Assembly: GCA_003962895.1 (NCBI GenBank)
Contig: RXKI01000023.1
Span: 1 to 42,644 of the forward strand
Reading direction: 5' to 3'
DNA length: 42,644 bases
Source of the DNA: Neisseriaceae bacterium
GTDB lineage: Bacteria; Pseudomonadota; Gammaproteobacteria; Burkholderiales; UBA11063
Position 1 is the stretch's first letter. Every line of letters starts with the position of its first letter. A program made the translations under genes and the position numbers. Shown piece by piece: positions 35,505-42,644 of this stretch. The notes beneath the pieces are model-generated. The model searched no databases and had not been told where the DNA came from. It saw only the letters and a program-made list of their open reading frames with translations.

Positions 35505-36866
35505 ATGGATTTATTTAATCTAATCCAGCTTGGCTTAAGTATCATAATAATTTTCATTTTAGTGATGATTTATCTAAAAAGCAACTCATCATCAGATGAT
35601 AGTAATGTATTACGAGAAATTGCCAATTTAGAAAAACGATTACGCGATGAATTTACTAGTTCACGCAATGAAGCTAGTAATCAAAACCAACAATTACGTA
35701 AAGAATTATCAGACAATTTAGCTAGTTTGTTCAAAGATTTCGCTGCGCAAAAGACATGGTTTGTCGAACAATTTAATAAAGAGCATAATATTATTGAAAT
35801 GCAGTTCAATGCTAATAAAGATAAAATAAATGACTTAATTGAAAAAAATCGTGAATTGATTGATAAGCTAATTAATAAAATTGATGGACGATTAAAAGAA
35901 TCAAGCACTCAAGTGGAAAATAGCATTAAAACTCTACAAGAAAAAAATGAGCGTAAATTAGAAGAGATGCGTATTACAGTTGATGAAAAATTACAAGGAA
36001 CACTAGAAAAACGTCTTGGGGAATCATTTAAATTAGTGAGTGACCGCTTAGAACAAGTCCATAAAGGACTTGGAGAGATGCAGACTTTAGCTAGCGGTGT
36101 GGGAGACCTGAAAAAAGTCCTTACTAATGTAAAATCTCGCGGCGTATGGGGCGAAATGCAACTAGAAAATTTACTTGAACAAGTAATGAATCAAGAACAG
36201 TACGTAAAAAATATTGTAGTAAAAAATGGTTCTCGAGAGTTAGTTGAATTTGCCATAGTATTACCTGGACAAGGTTTAGCGGACAAAATTTATTTGCCAA
36301 TTGATGCCAAGTTCCCTATCGAAGATTATCAGCGCTTGCTTGAAGCTCAAGAAATTGGTGATTTGATAAGTATAGAGTCTAGCACTAAAGATTTAGAGCG
36401 ACGCATTCTTGATGAAGCAAAAAAAATCAATGAGAAGTATATCAATCCACCAACTACAACTGATTTTGCCATCATGTATTTACCAACTGAGGGGCTGTTT
36501 GCTGAAGTAATGAAACGCGCTGGGTTAATTGATAAAGTACGTAATTTAAAAGTAGTCATCACAGGACCAACGACATTGTGGTCGGTACTCAATAGCTTAC
36601 AGATGGGCTTCAAAACTCTTGCAATCCAAAAACGCTCTAGCGAAGTATGGGAAGTGCTCGGTGCAGTGAAAACCGAATGGGCAAAATATGGCGATGCTCT
36701 AGAAAAAGTGAAGAAAAAGCTAAGTGAAGCATCTAACGTAGTTGATGCAACTCAAACTCGAGTAAATGTAATTGGACGTAAACTTAATAACGTTGAAGCT
36801 TTGCCTGAGCATGAAGCAAATACACAGCTTGGTCTAAATGAAATTTTAAATAATGATGATGAATAA
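35505..36866 (+). CDS. rmuC: DNA recombination protein RmuC
   Basis: RmuC limits recombination at inverted repeats in Escherichia coli and has a restriction-nuclease-like fold; its biochemical activity is poorly defined. The 453-residue product has an N-terminal membrane anchor (about 8-25), a long coiled coil (about 35-200) and the RmuC domain (about 210-410) with NVKSRGVWGEMQLENLLEQV, LPIDAKFPIEDYQ and TTDFAIMYLPTEGLFAEV. Length and motifs match the family. It is preceded by a 64-base gap after the GH3 gene and followed 11 bases later by the heptosyltransferase gene. Confidence 0.95.
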   Translation: MDLFNLIQLGLSIIIIFILVMIYLKSNSSSDDSNVLREIANLEKRLRDEFTSSRNEASNQNQQLRKELSDNLASLFKDFAAQKTWFVEQFNKEHNIIEMQFNANKDKINDLIEKNRELIDKLINKIDGRLKESSTQVENSIKTLQEKNERKLEEMRITVDEKLQGTLEKRLGESFKLVSDRLEQVHKGLGEMQTLASGVGDLKKVLTNVKSRGVWGEMQLENLLEQVMNQEQYVKNIVVKNGSRELVEFAIVLPGQGLADKIYLPIDAKFPIEDYQRLLEAQEIGDLISIESSTKDLERRILDEAKKINEKYINPPTTTDFAIMYLPTEGLFAEVMKRAGLIDKVRNLKVVITGPTTLWSVLNSLQMGFKTLAIQKRSSEVWEVLGAVKTEWAKYGDALEKVKKKLSEASNVVDATQTRVNVIGRKLNNVEALPEHEANTQLGLNEILNNDDE

Positions 36867-36877
36867 AGAGAATTGCA

Positions 36878-37840
36878 ATGAAAATATTAATAATTAGATT
36901 ATCAGCGATTGGCGATATATTTCATACTTTTACTATATTACCTGACATACGCAAAGTATTTAAAGACGTACAAATTGACTGGCTAGTTGATGAGAGCTTT
37001 GTTGAAGTTGCAAAATTATCCCCGCTAATTGATAATGTAATTCCTATACCATTAAAAAAATGGAAGAAAAGTAAATTATCATATTTACCAAATCTAATTA
37101 AATACAAAAAATCCTTACCTAAAGTAAATTATGATTACATAATTGATACTCAAAGTCTTATCAAAACTGCTGTACTTAGTAAATTTTTATTTAATGGTGA
37201 TATTTATGGACTAGATAGAAATTCTGCGCGTGAGCCATTAGCTAGTTTATTTTATGATTATAAATATAATATCAATCAAGATAATATTGCTGTAATTCGA
37301 CTGCGTGGACTCATTGCGAAAATATTTAATTTAAACCATAATTTACGCGAATTTAATTTTGAAGTAAAACCTAAACCGTATCTACCTAATTTTGATAGTA
37401 AATACATATTATTTTTACATGGTACATCTAAAGAAAACAAAAAATGGGCAATTGATAACTGGGTAGACTTAAGTCTATGGATTATCAGCAATACTGACAA
37501 ACAAATTGTCGTGACACACAGTAATGATAGCGAATATCAATTCACTCAAGATTTGAAAGATAAATTAAACTCATCTCGATTAACGGTTATAGATAAATTA
37601 AAGTTTGCAGAGTTTGTGGATGTAGTAAAGCATGCAAGTTTGGTAGTCGGTGTAGATACTGGATTTACTCATTTAGCTAATTTACTGCATATACCAACAA
37701 TTGCAATATACCAAGCGAGCGATCCAAATTATGTTGGTATGCTTGAGTCGGATATTGCAAAAAATCTTGGTAATAAGGAGAGTAAAGTTACTTCACCTCA
37801 AGTAATCAGTTGCATACAACGCATCCTCTTAGAACAATAA
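36878..37840 (+). CDS. waaC: Lipopolysaccharide heptosyltransferase I
   Basis: This family 9 glycosyltransferase adds the first L-glycero-D-manno-heptose to Kdo in the lipopolysaccharide inner core, at the cytoplasmic face of the inner membrane. The 320-residue product opens MKILIIRLSAIGDIFHTFTI, with the acceptor-site Asp near residue 13, and has HGTSKENKKW (about 182-191) and the ADP-heptose-binding motif GVDTGFTHLANLL in the C-terminal half. These features fit WaaC better than WaaF. AGAG lies upstream of the ATG. The product is Lys-rich, as expected for a membrane-surface enzyme. It is likely co-transcribed with rmuC. Confidence 0.9.
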   Translation: MKILIIRLSAIGDIFHTFTILPDIRKVFKDVQIDWLVDESFVEVAKLSPLIDNVIPIPLKKWKKSKLSYLPNLIKYKKSLPKVNYDYIIDTQSLIKTAVLSKFLFNGDIYGLDRNSAREPLASLFYDYKYNINQDNIAVIRLRGLIAKIFNLNHNLREFNFEVKPKPYLPNFDSKYILFLHGTSKENKKWAIDNWVDLSLWIISNTDKQIVVTHSNDSEYQFTQDLKDKLNSSRLTVIDKLKFAEFVDVVKHASLVVGVDTGFTHLANLLHIPTIAIYQASDPNYVGMLESDIAKNLGNKESKVTSPQVISCIQRILLEQ

Positions 37841-37876
37841 ACTAAAAAACATATTAAGATAAAATTTTCACAAATA

Positions 37877-38752
37877 TTATGGAATATCATGCCCAGTATA
37901 AGCTGTCCAAATTTTAAACCAATCATCACGAGTTAGCTTTATCTGCTGACTCATTAATGTTTGACGAATCCGTTCAATTTTTCCACTACCAATAATTATC
38001 TGAAAATTTAATGGATGAGTTAAAAGCCAATCAATTGCAATTTGCTCGATATCAGCATTATGTTTATCGGAAATTTCTTGCAATACCTTTCTTACGCGTG
38101 CTGACTTATCACTCGTATCATTAAGAACTCTACCACCTGCTAATGGCGACCATATTTGAGGGCGAATACGTAATTTATGCAAGTGATTGATATTACCGTT
38201 ATCAAAATGCTCATGCGATAACACAGATGCTTCAATTTGATTGGTAACTAGAGGGAACTCTAAATAGGATTGAAGTAAATCTAATTGATGAGGTAAGAAA
38301 TTTGATACACCAAATTCACGTACTTTGCCATCATTTTTTAGTTGATTAAACGCACGTGCAATTTCTTCTGGATTCATCAGCATATCTGGGCGATGAATAA
38401 GTAAAGTATCAATATAATCGGTCGCTAGATTTTGCAAAGAGCGATTAACCGACTCAATAATATGCTCATAGCTAGTATCATAAATATGCGTATAATCTGG
38501 AAATTTACTTGAGGGTAATTTAATCCCGCATTTAGTGGTGATTTGCATTTGCTCACGAATTGATGGTTTTAATTTTAACGTATTACCAAAAATTTCCTCA
38601 CAAATATACCCACCATAAATATCGGCATGGTCAAATGTCGTTATCTTAAGTTCAATTAATTGTTCGATAAATTTGAGCAACTCTTGTGAACTAAAACCCC
38701 AAGAGTCAAGCCGCCAAAAACCTTGAATAAATGTATTGTTTTGATTAAGCAT
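37877..38752 (-). CDS. Aldo/keto reductase (YdhF-like oxidoreductase)
   Basis: This NADPH-dependent (beta/alpha)8-barrel oxidoreductase has the AKR catalytic tetrad visible: Asp41, Tyr46 (FDHADIYGG), Lys74 (TTKCG) and His120 (LLIHRPD). The 291-residue length and the segments GKVREFGVSNF and SPLAGGRVL resemble Escherichia coli YdhF, whose substrate is not firmly known. A strong GAGGTGG ribosome site lies before the ATG. It is transcribed against waaC, with no clear terminator in the 36-base gap, and divergently from the acetyltransferase gene. Confidence 0.92.
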   Translation of the reverse strand: MLNQNNTFIQGFWRLDSWGFSSQELLKFIEQLIELKITTFDHADIYGGYICEEIFGNTLKLKPSIREQMQITTKCGIKLPSSKFPDYTHIYDTSYEHIIESVNRSLQNLATDYIDTLLIHRPDMLMNPEEIARAFNQLKNDGKVREFGVSNFLPHQLDLLQSYLEFPLVTNQIEASVLSHEHFDNGNINHLHKLRIRPQIWSPLAGGRVLNDTSDKSARVRKVLQEISDKHNADIEQIAIDWLLTHPLNFQIIIGSGKIERIRQTLMSQQIKLTRDDWFKIWTAYTGHDIP

Positions 38753-38826
38753 AAACCACCTCTAAAATATAATGATAATTGTACTTGGATTACCAATATT
38801 CGTCAAAATTAAGTTGCTTATGATTA

Positions 38827-38835
38827 TGGTACAAT
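38827..38835 (+). promoter_or_regulatory. Extended -10 promoter of the acetyltransferase pair
   Basis: TGGTACAAT gives an extended -10 (TACAAT at 38830-38835) about 30 bases before the ATG. No clear -35 is present. Confidence 0.4.
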
Positions 38836-38866
38836 TAGCAATTAATATTGTTTTAATTTATAAAAT

Positions 38867-39502
38867 ATGAAAATAAATACTACTACCAAATACCCGATTA
38901 ATGGCATCACTCGACTAGGCTACTTAAAAAATTTTATTACCAATCCAAACATAATAGTTGGTGAACATACTTACTATGATGACTCAAATGGATTAGATAA
39001 TTTCGAAACAAATAATGTGTTATATCACTTTGATTTTGTTGGCGATAAGCTTATCATTGGTAAATTTTGTCAAATAGCAACTGGTGTGAAATTTATCATG
39101 AATGGTGCAAATCATGGTCAGCAAGGTTTTACTACATATCCATTCAAAGTATTTGGTGGCGAGTTTGCTGATTTGCCATTACTAAGTGATAATAAAGGCG
39201 ACACCATTATCGGCAACGATGTATGGATTGGCAATGATGTTACTTTTATGCCTGGAGTGAAAGTTGGTGATGGTGCTATTATTGCTTCAAAAAGCGTTGT
39301 TACTCGTGATGTGCCAGCATATACGGTAGTTGGTGGTAACCCTGCGCAAATTATCCGTAAGCGTTTTGATGATGAAGCAATCGAGCAATTACTTAACCTA
39401 AAATGGTGGGATTGGTCAGTTGAGAAAATTGCAGAACATGGCGAGCTGCTATTAGATGCAAATACCAGTAAATTAGCTCAATTTATTAAGAGTTGTAAAT
39501 GA
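38867..39502 (+). CDS. CatB/Vat-type xenobiotic O-acetyltransferase
   Basis: This is a trimeric left-handed beta-helix acetyltransferase of the hexapeptide-repeat class that includes chloramphenicol (CatB) and streptogramin (Vat) acetyltransferases. The 211-residue product has the characteristic GVKFIMNGANHGQQGFTTYP stretch with the catalytic His83, hexapeptide turns such as IGNDVWIGNDVTFMPGVKVG, and the closing segment VVGGNPAQIIRKRF. The family often is chromosomal and not proven to confer resistance, so drug specificity is unknown. The ribosome site is weak. Its stop overlaps the next gene by 4 bases. Confidence 0.92.
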   Translation: MKINTTTKYPINGITRLGYLKNFITNPNIIVGEHTYYDDSNGLDNFETNNVLYHFDFVGDKLIIGKFCQIATGVKFIMNGANHGQQGFTTYPFKVFGGEFADLPLLSDNKGDTIIGNDVWIGNDVTFMPGVKVGDGAIIASKSVVTRDVPAYTVVGGNPAQIIRKRFDDEAIEQLLNLKWWDWSVEKIAEHGELLLDANTSKLAQFIKSCK

Positions 39503-40011
39503 TGAATGGATTTGAATTATTAAAAGTCTTGAGTAAAAAAGATATATGTGAGTTGGTCATATTAACCAAAGAGGCTACAAATAACAATGCATCTATAGGG
39601 TTTTTGTATGATTCTATAGATATGCAATACCTAGACTATTGGAATAGCGTAGCAAATAGTTTATGTGAAAATCATTTTATTTTTGTAAAAAAAGAAAATG
39701 ACAAAATAATTGCTACAGTACAATTAATAAAGTCAACTAAAATAAATGGCAACCATCGAGGCGAGATTGCAAAATTACTTGTCAGCAGTGAATATCAAAA
39801 CCGTGGACTAGCTAGAGGGTTAATGCGGCATGTAGAAGACTATGCTAGAAATATCAAGCTCAACCTTTTGGTGCTTGATACTCAGGAAGGTTCAAGTGCT
39901 GAAAAATTTTATATTAAGGATAACTGGACGTTATCAGGAGTAATACCAAATTATGCAAGGTCTCCAGATGGTATTATGAAAAGCACAAGTACCTTTTATA
40001 AACAGTTATAA
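39499..40011 (+). CDS. GNAT family N-acetyltransferase
   Basis: The 170-residue product has the acetyl-CoA-binding motif A with EYQNRGLARGLMRHV (Q/R-x-x-G-x-A form, about 94-108), preceded by the beta-4 strand EIAKLLVSS, and motif B near AEKFYIKDNW. The N-terminal half is Asn/Lys rich. Its ATG overlaps the stop of the preceding acetyltransferase (ATGA), so expression is coupled. Such genes often act on antibiotics, amines or protein N-termini; substrate is unknown. A second ATG directly follows the first. Confidence 0.85.
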   Translation: MMNGFELLKVLSKKDICELVILTKEATNNNASIGFLYDSIDMQYLDYWNSVANSLCENHFIFVKKENDKIIATVQLIKSTKINGNHRGEIAKLLVSSEYQNRGLARGLMRHVEDYARNIKLNLLVLDTQEGSSAEKFYIKDNWTLSGVIPNYARSPDGIMKSTSTFYKQL

Positions 40012-40092
40012 ATAAATAAAATTAATTATTTTTATATATTAAAAATTGAATTACTCTAATCATCTCTGGTAATCTATATTCTTATAATTATA

Positions 40093-40551
40093 AAGGTAAA
40101 TAATTTTGCGAAGTGGGCAACTGATCTAAAAGACAATAGGATGCAAACTGTATTTTATCCAACAGTTGCCAAAGAAAATTTATTTAAAGAAGATTATATA
40201 GCGTACAAATCTGGGCATAGTCGTGGTAGTACCGTGGACTTAACAATAGTGCCATTAGATAGCAAAATTCCGTCAATTAATCCAAATAAAAAATATGCTG
40301 AATGTGCTACGGATGCCAAAAATCGTGCACCAGATAATAGTCTTGATTTTGGTACAGGATTTGACTGCTTTAGTCCAATTGCTCACCCAGAATACCAAAA
40401 TGTTTCGCCACAGGTAAAAGCAAATCGTTTATTACTTGCAACACTTATGCAAGAAGCTGGATTTAAAGCGATTGATAGTGAATGGTGGCATTTCACATTA
40501 AAAAATGAGCCATATCCAGATACGTATTTTGATTTCCCTGTAAATAAATGA
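40093..40551 (+). pseudogene. Truncated D-Ala-D-Ala dipeptidase (VanX/DdpX-like), 5' part missing
   Basis: The C-terminal part of a VanX-type zinc dipeptidase is intact. The zinc ligands are His26 and Asp33 (SGHSRGSTVDL) and His117, with the catalytic Glu114 in SEWWHF, numbered from the ATG at 40141. The closing motif EPYPDTYFDFPV is also present. Recognisable homology begins earlier in the same frame, at NNFAKWATDLKDNRM (40099-40143), with no start codon. An in-frame stop lies at 40057-40059. The N-terminal 80 or so residues of the family are missing, including the Arg of the DGYRP motif that binds substrate. The ATG at 40141 has no usable ribosome site. I conclude this is a decayed gene; expression of a short protein cannot be excluded. 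Confidence 0.8.
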
Positions 40552-40591
40552 TAGAATTATATAATAATTTATTTTGAGAATCCTTATTGAT

Positions 40592-41302
40592 ATGAATAAC
40601 CGCAGACAAAATCAACCATACCGTAATCGTCAAGACTATAATGACTATTCACATAATTATCCACGCAGAAATTCTATGCCAACTTGGGCGATTATACTAC
40701 TAAGTGTAGTTGGTACTGCTGTGGCTGGAGTTGGTGCATTTTCGTATTTCAATAAACCAGTTGAACAACAGCAAGCACCAATAGTCGTGCCAGATCAACA
40801 AACAAATAATAATTATCAGCCAAAACCATCAAATCAAAACTCTACAAACACAGTTAGTAGTATGGCAAAAGTTATCTCATCAACTGCAAATTATGAAACA
40901 GTTACTGAGCCAGTAAAATCGTGTCAAATGGTTACTAAAGACGTAAGCGTGCCAAATCCAAATAAAAACAATGGTACAACTGGCGCATTAATCGGTGCTG
41001 GTACTGGTGCTGTTGCAGGTGGTATTATTGGTAATCAAGTTAAAAATGGTAAAGGTACTGTTATCGGTGGATTGATTGGTGCTGCAACAGGAGCAGTTGC
41101 TGGCAATGAAATAGGTAAGGCTCAGCAACCAGCTACAATCACGAAGCAAGAGCAAGTTCAAGAATGTAATACAGTTGAAAAATCAGTGAAGAAAATTGTC
41201 AATTACACAACTACCTATCGTTACCAAGGTAATGTGGATACCGTGACGACTAAGAAACAATATAAGTCTGGCAGTTCAGTGAATATAAACAAATTACACT
41301 AA
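40592..41302 (+). CDS. Glycine-zipper 2TM domain membrane protein
   Basis: The 236-residue product has an Asn/Arg/Tyr-rich cytoplasmic tail (1-29), one membrane anchor (about 31-52, MPTWAIILLSVVGTAVAGVG), a Gln/Asn/Pro-rich linker, and then a glycine-zipper hairpin (GALIGAGTGAVAGGIIGNQV and GTVIGGLIGAATGAVAGNEIG, about 131-175). Single Cys residues flank the zipper symmetrically (VKSCQMV and VQECNTV), suggesting a disulfide. Glycine-zipper 2TM proteins are common envelope proteins in betaproteobacteria with unclear role. Here a non-cleaved anchor replaces the lipoprotein signal of SlyB-type relatives. I chose the ATG at 40592; a TTG six codons upstream also opens the frame. Ribosome sites are weak for both. 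Confidence 0.82.
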   Translation: MNNRRQNQPYRNRQDYNDYSHNYPRRNSMPTWAIILLSVVGTAVAGVGAFSYFNKPVEQQQAPIVVPDQQTNNNYQPKPSNQNSTNTVSSMAKVISSTANYETVTEPVKSCQMVTKDVSVPNPNKNNGTTGALIGAGTGAVAGGIIGNQVKNGKGTVIGGLIGAATGAVAGNEIGKAQQPATITKQEQVQECNTVEKSVKKIVNYTTTYRYQGNVDTVTTKKQYKSGSSVNINKLH

Positions 41303-41341
41303 TAGCTAAACTTTAATCCAGACATCTTGATAGGCGTAACG

Positions 41342-41370
41342 TTGCTACTCTTAACAAGAGTTGATATAAA
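41342..41370 (+). promoter_or_regulatory. Candidate metH promoter
   Basis: TTGCTA (41342-41347) and TATAAA (41365-41370) are spaced by 17 bases. The transcript would have a leader of only about 30 nt, too short for a cobalamin or SAM riboswitch. A small ACTCTT/AAGAGT inverted repeat lies within the spacer. Confidence 0.4.
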
Positions 41371-41408
41371 TTAATACATAATAAACTATAGTAAGAAATA
41401 AAAACTTA

Positions 41409-42644
41409 ATGAAACAATCACCGATAATTAATGAATTACAACAAACACTAATCAAACGCATCATGTTTATGGATGGTGCAATGGGTACGATGATTCAATC
41501 GTATAAATTAACTGAAGCAGATTTTCGTGGTAATGGTAATCAATTTACCGATCATACTCATGACCTCAAAGGTAATAATGATTTATTGGTACTCACTCAG
41601 CCTGAAATTATCAAAGAGATTCATAAAAAATATCTTCTTGCTGGTAGTGATATCGTTGAAACAAATACATTCTCCGCAAACCGTATTTCACAAAAAGATT
41701 ATGGACTTGAGCATTTAGCTAATGAAATCAATATAGCTGCGGTTAAAGTTGCACGTGCAGCATGCGATGAAGTAATGCGTGAGTATCCAGAACGTAAATG
41801 CTATGTAGCTGGAGCAATTGGTCCGACCAATGTAACGCTTTCAATCTCGCCAGATGTGAATAACCCAGAGTTTCGCACACATACATTTGATCAGTTACGT
41901 GATGTATATTATGAGCAAGTAAAAGCACTGGTAAATGCAGGTGCAGATATTTTGTTACCAGAAACATCATTTGATACATTGAATATGAAAGCTGCACTTG
42001 CAGCAATTCATCAGGTGGAGCTTGAGAATGATACCAAATACCCAGTAATTATTTCAGTAACGATTACTGACTTATCAGGGCGGACATTATCTGGACAAAC
42101 CATTGAGGCTTTTTGGTATTCCGTTGCACATGCTAAACCGTTAGCAGTTGGGATAAACTGCGCACTTGGTGCGAAAGACATGGCACCATATATTGCAGCA
42201 CTAGCCAAAGTAAGTGATACATTTATCAGCTGTTACCCAAATGCTGGATTACCAAATCCACTAGCACCAACAGGCTATGATGAAACACCTGAAATGACTG
42301 CACAATTTATCTATGATATTGCGAAACACAGCACGCTAAATATTATCGGTGGATGCTGTGGTACCACACCTGAACACATTAAAGCAATTGTTGAAAAGTG
42401 CAAAAACTTAACTTCACATGAAAGAAGTGCTGCCACATTTGGCACATATTTATCAGGGCTTGAACCATTAGTTATTGACAATATTCATAACCCTCAATTT
42501 TATATGATTGGTGAGCGAACTAACGTTGCAGGCTCTCCTAAATTTGCACGTCTAATTCGTGAAGGTAATTTTAGTGAAGCACTAGAGATTGCTAAACAAC
42601 AAGTTCAAAATGGTGCGAATGCCATTGATATAAATTTTGATGAT
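41409..42644 (+). CDS. metH: Cobalamin-dependent methionine synthase, N-terminal part
   Basis: MetH transfers a methyl group from methyltetrahydrofolate through cobalamin to homocysteine. The frame starts at ATG 41409 and runs unbroken to the window end (412 codons). The homocysteine-binding domain has the zinc ligands Cys251 (GINCALGAK) and Cys316-Cys317 (GGCCGTTP), spaced as in Escherichia coli MetH. The pterin-binding domain begins with MIGERTNVAGSPKF near 42500-42540 and continues to NAIDINFDD. So the two N-terminal modules are fused in one protein here; the cobalamin and activation domains would lie beyond the window. The ribosome site is weak. Confidence 0.95.
   Translation, partial: MKQSPIINELQQTLIKRIMFMDGAMGTMIQSYKLTEADFRGNGNQFTDHTHDLKGNNDLLVLTQPEIIKEIHKKYLLAGSDIVETNTFSANRISQKDYGLEHLANEINIAAVKVARAACDEVMREYPERKCYVAGAIGPTNVTLSISPDVNNPEFRTHTFDQLRDVYYEQVKALVNAGADILLPETSFDTLNMKAALAAIHQVELENDTKYPVIISVTITDLSGRTLSGQTIEAFWYSVAHAKPLAVGINCALGAKDMAPYIAALAKVSDTFISCYPNAGLPNPLAPTGYDETPEMTAQFIYDIAKHSTLNIIGGCCGTTPEHIKAIVEKCKNLTSHERSAATFGTYLSGLEPLVIDNIHNPQFYMIGERTNVAGSPKFARLIREGNFSEALEIAKQQVQNGANAIDINFDD

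Noticed and set aside
41303-41408. Possible cobalamin or SAM riboswitch before metH
   Set aside because: The gap is only 106 bases, the candidate promoter leaves about 30 nt of leader, and no B12-box-like or SAM core motif is visible.

Overview
The window is an AT-rich bacterial chromosome segment made almost entirely of intact housekeeping genes. RpoB, RpoC, L10 and GreA read like betaproteobacterial proteins. TadA carries an extra N-terminal domain of a kind I recall from Neisseria, and a CatB-type acetyltransferase and MetH are also present. Together these suggest a low-GC member of Neisseriales, possibly an Aquella-like lineage. This placement is inference from sequence recognition, not a search.

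Layout. Minus-strand uvrB (13-2013) is followed by a plus-strand pair for the cell envelope: an unrecognised lipoprotein (2356-3582) and an outer-membrane beta-barrel protein built from two tandem homologous halves (3704-5227). A long minus-strand block (5269-23802) then holds rho, trxA, rpoC, rpoB, rplL, rplJ, rplA, rplK, tadA, recG, rsmA, a NIF3-family gene, an HXXEE membrane protein and a 2-Cys peroxiredoxin. Its ribosomal part has three structured RNA elements: a likely L1 site before rplK, a likely L10 leader before rplJ and a hairpin between rplL and rpoB. The usual secE-nusG pair is not upstream of rplK.

From 24169 come a small Ala/Lys-rich periplasmic protein and greA (plus), then an ABC-F ATPase and a tyrosine recombinase in one minus-strand unit. 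The plus-strand run 28080-35440 is catabolic: kbl and tdh turn threonine into glycine and acetyl-CoA beside an amino-acid permease, followed by an MFS glycoside-type transporter and a cytoplasmic GH3 glycosidase. After that come rmuC and a heptosyltransferase I gene, a minus-strand aldo/keto reductase, overlapping catB-like and GNAT acetyltransferases, a 5'-truncated D-Ala-D-Ala dipeptidase remnant, a glycine-zipper membrane protein, and the first 412 codons of metH, cut by the window end.

I saw no rRNA, tRNA, CRISPR array, insertion sequence or prophage. I did not find a clearly new multi-gene system. The best leads are the duplicated beta-barrel with its lipoprotein neighbour, the decayed dipeptidase beside the acetyltransferases, the recombinase downstream of the ABC-F gene, and the RNA leaders of the ribosomal operon.
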